Source of the DNA: Apophysomyces variabilis
Taxonomy: Eukaryota > Mucoromycota > Mucoromycetes > Mucorales > Mucoraceae
NCBI GenBank assembly: GCA_002749535.1
Contig: MZZL01000128.1
Location: 94,985 to 158,984, forward strand
Reading direction: 5' to 3'
DNA: 64,000 nt
A model generated the notes under the pieces. The model was not told the DNA's origin. It worked only from the letters and a program-made list of their open reading frames with translations, and did no database searches. Both the position numbers and the translations under genes were made by a program. The stretch's first letter is position 1; each line of letters opens with the position of its first letter. Positions 57,801 to 64,000 of the stretch are shown piece after piece.

Positions 57801-59607
57801 TCAGCCTTTTCTATAAACTCTCGGAACTTCGGAACAGAGACGATTTGAAAGTTGCCATCATCACGAACATGGACTATACGTTAGATGGACACCCTAGAGT
57901 ATTACTGTCGAAAATCATGACGTCGGGGTATAATCCGATCCGTCTATTTGCGACTCAATATTTAGGCGTCATCATGCGACAATCAGAATGCGAATATAAC
58001 GATTGGATAATACGCTTGTTGGTGACACAGCTTTACGATACCCATCTTGATGTCTGTCAAATGGCGGTCAACCTGCTAGACGAAGCATGCGAGAAGCAAG
58101 CTAATCTTGAACTTCTTGTTAAATGTCGGCCCAGCTTAGGCCATTTGGGCGAAATTGGAAATCCTTTGTTACTGCGGTAAGGTTATTATGTCGTTGCGTG
58201 ATGGTATATTTACTTTAATGGCAAAGATTTTTGGCGACATCTACTGGGTTCCGCTATTTGAATGCTCTTGGCTATGTCCACAAAGAAATGGATGATTGGT
58301 TCGAGGTATACTCGATTGCTATTCCAAATGATCGAGCTGACTGTTGTGTTTGTGGTATCTAGTACCGGAATCAGCAATACGTGACTCAATTAGAGCTTTC
58401 GCTGGCGAGAGCACTTGTCAATACACCTGATAAAAAGGCATTTAACCCATTCGAGGAACGTATCGACAGTATGAACGACTTTGAAGCTTTGTAAGTTAAC
58501 GATAAGGGATCGATTAAGGGGACTAAAATAGGTCTTAGGCAGCCGGGTGACGGGTTAACCCCACCGCATTTCTATGGCGAACTGACTAAGACGGAAGAAG
58601 GATGCAATCTTCTGCGAGAAAAAGGCCATTTTCAACTTTTTGCGGATTATATACGCACTCACTCTCTTGAACATCAAGATGCAGAAGTGTTACAAAAGCT
58701 CAAGGCTGTATTGTGGGCATTGGGTAATATTGGTGCAACAAAAAATGGATTACCGTTTTTGGAAGAGGAAGATGTTGTCAAGGATATCGTCTCCATGGCT
58801 GAAAACAGCGAAGTGCTATCATTAAAGGGGTAAGCATTCGTCAAGTTCCATTGCGAAAATGAACTTACATTCTGTTTAGTACCTGCTATTACGTGTTGGG
58901 GCTTATCGCAAAAACACAGCAGGGTGTGGAGCTACTTGGAGAATTAGGATGGGAAGGCGTCGTTTCTCCGAATGGAGTATCCGAAGGATTATGTGTACCT
59001 CTGAATCTTCGACATTTTTTAACGGTATGTAACCGCAGGAGAGAAACGCACAGACATTGAAGGTTTAAATTAGATCCGAAATTGGAATTATACTCCCGCA
59101 CTTTCCAACCCACCTCTTTTCCCTAAATCGGCAACAAGTGATAATATAGCCAGTGATATCCTTAAGAACATTGGCAACATGAGTAATCATGTAACGGCTA
59201 ATGAAGCATCCCGGAATTTGGCAAAGTAAGAAGTATTGATTGGAAATCATACATGGGTGGTTGTACTGAAATTTATGTCTAGAATACGACAACGGTTTCC
59301 AGAGTACTTTAAACGGGTCGACCTGTACTATTCGGTGTGCCAGTTGTTAGGAAGCTATCACTTCCGCTTACCTGTTCGGAAATACGTCCTGGAAATATTC
59401 GACATGCGGTTTACACCTGAGCTTCTCGATGATCTGGATGCTATCTCTGCATCTGTCGATACCCACGAAGAACATAGGGTCATTATGATTGGAAAGGAAG
59501 AAACAGAGGAGACTAGTATGCGGGAGAGACTGGACTCTTACGATATGAATGTTCCACAAGAAAAGCTAGAGCCAAAATGTGTAAAAATGGGATTTCATGT
59601 TCAGTAG
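54860..59607 (+). CDS. AVO3: Rictor/Ste16/Avo3 homologue, TORC2 subunit
   Basis: About fourteen exons from the ATG at 54860 (MCPSPSLTPTMTT) to 59607, roughly 1,300 aa. After a Pro/Gln-rich start comes an HR1-like coiled coil (LDNLLDDLAKKTLMKSGVEN). The Rictor N-terminal helical-repeat region is extensive: LRQCIASPHGEIRVMGLRTL, SGGLRVLVQALHDG, YLRPGVELEMIIAPFTEA and MLLDMFFDVFRVKLP. The middle and C-terminal blocks are equally clear: VLKGKDHTKWSWEHIVELLQ, FIKRLLAFYRPFKHQFSD, HPRVLLSKIMTSGYNPIRLF, LKAVLWALGNIGATKNGLPF and LKGTCYYVLGLIAKTQQGVE. It scaffolds TORC2, which phosphorylates AGC kinases at the plasma membrane. Most junctions are phase-consistent; one intron near 55490 would be only 31 nt. 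The assignment is very firm. Confidence 0.96.
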
Positions 59608-60700
59608 AGTTATAACATTCTGTTCACTACAGTGATGGGAATGCATTACACAAACCAAGTTAGACTGATTGGGTTAAGCAGGTTCATTGAGCAGCGGCGT
59701 ACTTATTTTAGGGATGGATGATCTTAAGGCTGCACGGTGTATTTACGAATCAGGCTTATGCACTTTTGTTCAGATATGGTACAATTACTTGAACTTGCAG
59801 ATGAGAGTTGATCATGCTTAGTAATACCTATATCGTTTTCTCCAAACGTTGTAAAATAGAGCTTGAATCAATTAAACCAGTATGCATAAATATTGAACAT
59901 GAAATTATGAAATTTTCAGAAATGTTATGTATCAGACAGAAAATGGGCATTGAGCAATTACATCTGAAGGGGTAGCAACAGTTTCTGTGCTTCAGAAGCT
60001 CTCAATAGCTATATCATCAAGCGCAGTTGGTTTTTGCTGCACCTCTCTATTCTCTTCCTGTGGTCATCGTTAATATCTTAGGCATATCTAGTTTTCTTTC
60101 ATTGCAGGTTATGCCCCTCACACCTTTCGGCGAGATTTCGTAACATCACGCTAAATAAGAGCACAGATTACGCTTATGTCCATGGCTAAGCAGTCTTGTT
60201 CCAGTAAGCTTGATTCCCATCTTTTATGGCTGGCATCTTTTCCACTCGTGCCGCTTCGCTGACATAAACCTCGTCCCACATACAACTCCTTGCGTGGCTG
60301 AACCCTTATCCTGCTCATCCGTTTCCGCAGTTTCCGTTTTGTTTATGTTCCACGTCTTCTAAGTTGGCAATCATAATAGAATGCCTTAAACTGTTATATC
60401 TCTTGCTAAATTGCGTCCTTTGAGATTTAACCTTTTTTTTTTTTATTTTAATTTTACCAGTAATATTCAGAGTGAGCGTTTGAAGGACGCTGAGAGATGA
60501 GGGAACGTATCTGGTCTCGTTGATGGAAGGCACAAACTCCGATTGAGGCGAGATAGATTTGGTCATCCATGGTTCATCTGATTGGCTCAGTTTGGATCTT
60601 TCCATCTAAGTGCTTTTTTTTAGCATATAAGTTTCAGAATGCAAGTGGAGAATTTGAAAATCTCTTTCCCTTTTTCTCTTTCTATCCTTGTTATAGAGTT
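59608..60700. other. Intergenic between Rictor and cystathionine beta-lyase
   Basis: No firm gene. A minus-strand frame starts at the ATG at 60605 (MERSKLSQSDEPWMTKSISP), only 96 nt from the lyase start in the other direction, and has a donor near its end. It might be the first exon of a divergent gene, but the downstream exons I can find do not join in phase. Confidence 0.35.
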
Positions 60701-62148
60701 ATGACTGACGTCCTCCCTGCTTCACCAGCGTCTTCCGTTAGTGGAAGAAGAAGATATCGATTCGCCACTGAAGTGGTAACGGTCGACAACCCCGAAGACC
60801 CACATAATGCTGCCTCCGTGCCTATCTATCAATCCGCTACGTTCAAGCAAAAGAGTGCTTCTGCTGGAGGAGAATATGACTACTCTCGAAGCGGGAATCC
60901 AACACGAACGCATCTCGGTAAGGAAACACAAAATATCATCATTAGAGAAGGACAGAAGAACAGTATTCTCATCGAATGATTTGGCATTGGATAGAAAACC
61001 ATTTGGCTAAGATTATGGGGGCCAAACGAGCTCTTGCAGTGACAAGCGGCATGAGTGCTCTGGATGTGATTACCCGACTTGTCCGAACGGGTGAAGAAAT
61101 CATTGCAGGCAATGATCTGTATGGTGGCACGAACCGACTGCTGAGTTTCTTGGCCAAGTCCTTGAATATTAAGACACATCATGTGGATACAACCATTGCT
61201 GAATCGGTCCTGCCCTATCTGTCCTCCAAGACACGTTTGGTTTTATTAGAGACTCCTTCAAATCCTTTGATGAAGATCTCAGATATCCCAACCATTGCCA
61301 ACTATGTTCACGAGAAATGCCCTGATGCTTTGGTGGTTGTGGATAACACCATGATGAGCCCATATCTCCAAAGACCCCTCGAACTTGGTGCAGATATCAC
61401 TTATCACTCCGCAACCAAGTATCTTTCTGGTCATCATGATCTGATGGCCGGCGTTCTGGGCACCCGAGATGAAGCTTTGGCTGAAGTAAGAAAAGAACAA
61501 AAAGCACGCTTACAAACACCTGATGCTGACCACTTCTTCGTTTGCTCCTTTTCTTTATAGCAACTTTACTACGTTGTAAACGCTACAGGATGTGGTCTTG
61601 GTCCGTTCGATTCATGGCTGCTTCTTCGCGGAATCAAGACGTTGGCTGTGAGAATGGACAAACAGCAAGCAAGCGCCATACGAATTGCCGAATATCTCGA
61701 ACAACGGGGCCTCAAAGTGAATTACCCCGGCTCTCGCAAGCATCCGCAGTATGAGCTTCACAAACAGATTGCTTCTGGTCCTGGTGCCGTTCTGAGCTTT
61801 GAAACAGGAGATATCGGGACATCTGAGCGCATTGTAGAGGCAGCCAAACTATGGAGTATTAGTGTGTCATTTGGCTGTGTCAACTCATTGATGAGGTTGG
61901 TGTTAAGGAATAACAATGACATGTAGTCGTACAATGACTGATCTTATTTTCTTCAATATAGCATGCCGTGCAGAATGTCCCACGCCTCTATTCCTGCTCA
62001 CATTCGTGCTGAACGTGAGTTTCCGGAGGATGTTATCCGACTGTGTGTTGGTATTGAAGACGTAGAGGATTTGTTGGAAGATCTAGAACAAGCATTGCTG
62101 AGCGCAGGGGCGATTCCTATGGAAAAGACTGTCGCCGACGATTCATAA
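60701..62148 (+). CDS. STR3: Cystathionine beta-lyase
   Basis: Four exons (60701-60917, 60995-61485, 61561-61895, 61962-62148) give a closed frame of 409 aa (MTDVLPASPASSVSGRRRYR). The Cys/Met-metabolism PLP-enzyme fold is complete: PIYQSATFKQ, YDYSRSGNPTR, ALAVTSGMSALDVI and YGGTNRLL. LLETPSNPLMKI, DNTMMSPYLQRPLELGADI and the PLP lysine in SATKYLSGHHDLMAG follow, and then CGLGPFDSWLLLRG. The N-terminal TVDNPEDPHNAASVPIYQ and overall length point to the fungal beta-lyase (Str3/MetG) rather than cystathionine gamma-synthase or gamma-lyase. It cleaves cystathionine to homocysteine, pyruvate and ammonia in methionine synthesis. No targeting signal is obvious; cytosolic or peroxisomal. Confidence 0.93.
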
Positions 62149-62372
62149 AGCCAAATCATCCTACTTAATATCCCATGCATATAAGCACAACCAAATCTTG
62201 CAACCGACCCATTCAACCACCTTTCTACGTATATAAAGTCGCCTTTTTTTTCTTTTAATGGTTTCAATAAAATCATGTATTTAACACAAAGTACGTTTTA
62301 TGGAAATTTCTTCCCAACTTCCATCAATGCTTTACCGAATAAGTTGCAACCAATGCATTGTGGGGTACTGCC
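62149..62372. other. 3' flank of the cystathionine beta-lyase gene
   Basis: AATAAAAT signal near 62267; T run at 62245-62256. Non-coding. Confidence 0.4.
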
Positions 62373-62843
62373 ATGTTGCCTCGGACCGCCTCAGCGTCAC
62401 TGTTGATTCGTTGGCGTCATAGCCAACACGGTTTGAATCAAACAAGCTCTTACGACTTAAATCAGCCATACGCCAATACGCGACTTCACAACAGATATGC
62501 TTCTAGCCTAGAAAACAATGCAGCTTGTGCAAATTGTTATTAGACATATCAAAAGCGTGTTCTTTCGGACGTTGGAAGAGAGCTTCCATGGTGTAATAGC
62601 AAGGAATATGGCCAATGTCGCTATCTACTTACCAGAAGCAAATATGCAAGTATTGAGGCTGAGGTCGAGGAAGCGCTGTTGAGAGATGTGGTCAGGAATG
62701 ATAGGAACCGTTCTGAGAGTATCGGAAAACGTGAGGATCCTGGGATTCAGGATCCATCTTTACATACAATGTCTGTGTGCGGAAGCAGAAAAGATTGCTA
62801 TACAGGCCAATCCGCACACAAGGTCATAAAGACGTATCTGTAG
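62373..62843 (+). pseudogene. 156-codon reading frame interrupted by one amber codon
   Basis: From the ATG at 62373 (MLPRTASASLLIRWRHSQHG) the frame is open to 62843 except for one TAG at 62541-62543. The N-terminus is Arg/Ser/Ala-rich without acidic residues, like a mitochondrial presequence. The part after the stop is a charged, cysteine-containing segment (YQKRVLSDVGRELPWCNSKE). I tested the upstream GT donors against the AG formed at the stop: none gives an intron that keeps the downstream frame. So it is either a recently broken gene, a sequencing error, or a chance frame. Family unknown. Confidence 0.35.
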
Positions 62844-62852
62844 CATGCACTG

Positions 62853-63152
62853 CTACACATGGCCTCTTTTTGGGAACCAGCCTTCATCAGCAAAGTCTCT
62901 AGCAACACCATACTTTACTGGTGCGCTGATGTTGTCAACTGTTTTCTGCGTACCAGCAGAATGGTGTTCGAAAGCCTTCTGACGTGGTTCGATTTCAGTG
63001 AGTGTAGTATATTTCGGATTCTTTAGGTCTGTAAGAGGGAAATCTACTTCTGCCAGATGGCATGATTCTAGCACGTGTTGGGTTTGACAGGTGGGTTGGA
63101 TATGAAATATGTTGATAGCAAAAAAGTATATTTTCCAAGGGCTATTGCACAA
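62853..63152 (-). CDS. Unidentified reading frame, possible 3' exon of a small gene
   Basis: A 99-codon frame ending VARDFADEGWFPKRGHV. The part after about 63075 (DLKNPKYTTLTEIEPRQ, GTQKTVDNISAPVKYG) looks like a genuine globular protein, while the N-terminal portion is poor. An AG acceptor at about 63069 suggests that only the last exon is coding and that upstream exons are missing from my model. Not recognised. Confidence 0.35.
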   Translation of the reverse strand: MCNSPWKIYFFAINIFHIQPTCQTQHVLESCHLAEVDFPLTDLKNPKYTTLTEIEPRQKAFEHHSAGTQKTVDNISAPVKYGVARDFADEGWFPKRGHV

Positions 63153-64000
63153 TCCCGAAACGTGTACAACAGCGGAGAAAAATCCATAGAAGGTAAATTT
63201 CAGGTCCCTGTAAACTTAGTTTTTGTCTTAGGCTCCAGCCTTTTCCTACTTGGCTTGAAGAAGATCTTCATAAATCCGATAGGTTGACATATTAAACCTT
63301 ATTTTAGTATCTTTGTTGGAGTCCTGTTTTTCTCATGTTTGATTAAAACCTACAAGACATATAATATATCAGATGACCTGTAAAACGAGGTATAGCTAAC
63401 ATCTTCTGATACGCAGGTTTTGTTATGGAATGCTAGAAACCATATTAATACAATAGAGCTATTTTACAGATTTTTCAGAATCGAGACAAAGAACACAGCA
63501 TATGATCGACAACATGTGACTTAGCGTCTCCTTTTTTATTCTGATAAATTCTGACGACACTGAATAAAAGGGAGCCGTGTCAAACAGACATTCTCACTAT
63601 AAGTGCATGGATTAACTCATCACTAACAGTTCTTGATAGTAGTATCGACACTTACAAAATCTAATCTTTTCTCTTTTTTTTATTTTTTTTCTTTTTTTCT
63701 TTTTTTTTACATTTCAACAATAAGTACTATGTCCGCAGACTGACATGTTCCGTATCAATGCTGATAGCTTGATAAGAAAGAGCGAAAACAGGAAACATTT
63801 AAAGGCTTTTATTGCGGACAAACACTTGTGAATATCGCATACAGTGCTTCCCCGCTAATGTCAATGACTTGGTTAGAGCCTATCGATTGAAAGTAGGCGG
63901 GGGGTCACAATAACGGGGAGATGCAATGGCTTGAATTAGCATAGAAACCTCTTTTTCGGGAATCTCAAAATGATTGAAAATAGGCGAGGATTGACATTAA
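63153..64000. other. Intergenic to the end of the window
   Basis: No gene seen. Strong T-rich low-complexity sequence at 63666-63710. Confidence 0.4.

Noticed and set aside
62541..62543. TAG as recoded amber codon
   Set aside because: No evidence for readthrough context or suppressor; a broken gene or sequencing error is simpler. Kept only as a finding to check.

Overview
The window is nuclear DNA from a filamentous fungus, most likely an early-diverging one (Mucoromycota, probably Mucorales). This is inferred from many short GT-AG introns (mostly 46-60 nt), an A+T-rich base composition, Tc1/mariner and Mutator-like transposase relics of a type I associate with Mucorales, and proteins I recognise from that group (a BCL7-type protein, a Pap1/Yap-like bZIP factor, a GT5-like membrane glycosyltransferase). 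Gene models were assembled by hand from open frames, splice signals and family resemblance. For most of them the exon phases were checked to add up to a closed frame.

Layout. 1-0.6 kb: 5' part of a Myb/SANT gene (minus) leaving the window. 0.6-4.4 kb: gene-poor. 4.4-9 kb: bZIP factor (+), then a type II membrane glycosyltransferase (-). 9-14.5 kb: gene-poor, with a dead Tc1/mariner copy and a small secreted cysteine-rich protein (-). 14.5-16.2 kb: membrane-anchored RBR ubiquitin ligase (-). 17-18.5 kb: a possible tiny gene and a PIF1-type helicase relic. 19-20.6 kb: CUS2/Tat-SF1 splicing factor (+), then a MITE-like repeat. 22-25.1 kb: a polyQ coiled-coil protein and a probably myristoylated RING-H2 ligase (both +). 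25.6-26.9 kb: second Tc1/mariner relic and a MITE broken by a scaffold join (single N). 28-31.6 kb (all minus): WRAP73/Wdr8 WD-repeat protein, a promethin-like membrane protein, a BCL7-type chromatin protein. 32.4-38.2 kb (+): multicopper oxidase, ARID/RFX (RSC9/ARID2-type) protein, a C2H2-like small gene. 39-43.3 kb: two small candidate genes and a SAP-domain protein. 44.5-47.5 kb: TauD/TfdA dioxygenase (+) with a 7-nt exon, and proteasome subunit alpha-7 (-). 47.5-52.5 kb: repeats, an orphan ORF and a Mutator-like relic. 52.6-62.1 kb (+): Ssr4-like SWI/SNF-RSC subunit, the TORC2 subunit Rictor/Avo3, and cystathionine beta-lyase. The end is mostly intergenic, with one reading frame broken by an amber codon.

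Functionally this is mostly housekeeping DNA: ubiquitin-proteasome (RBR, RING-H2, alpha-7), splicing (CUS2), TORC2 signalling (Rictor), spindle-pole/centriolar-satellite biology (WRAP73) and sulfur metabolism (cystathionine beta-lyase, TauD-type dioxygenase). The most notable neighbourhood is three likely SWI/SNF-RSC subunits (BCL7, ARID/RFX, Ssr4-like) within about 23 kb. I see no operon, CRISPR, phage or biosynthetic cluster, and no clearly new multi-gene system. The least-known items are the secreted 8-cysteine protein, the glycosyltransferase, the polyQ protein, several lineage-specific small genes and two repeat families.
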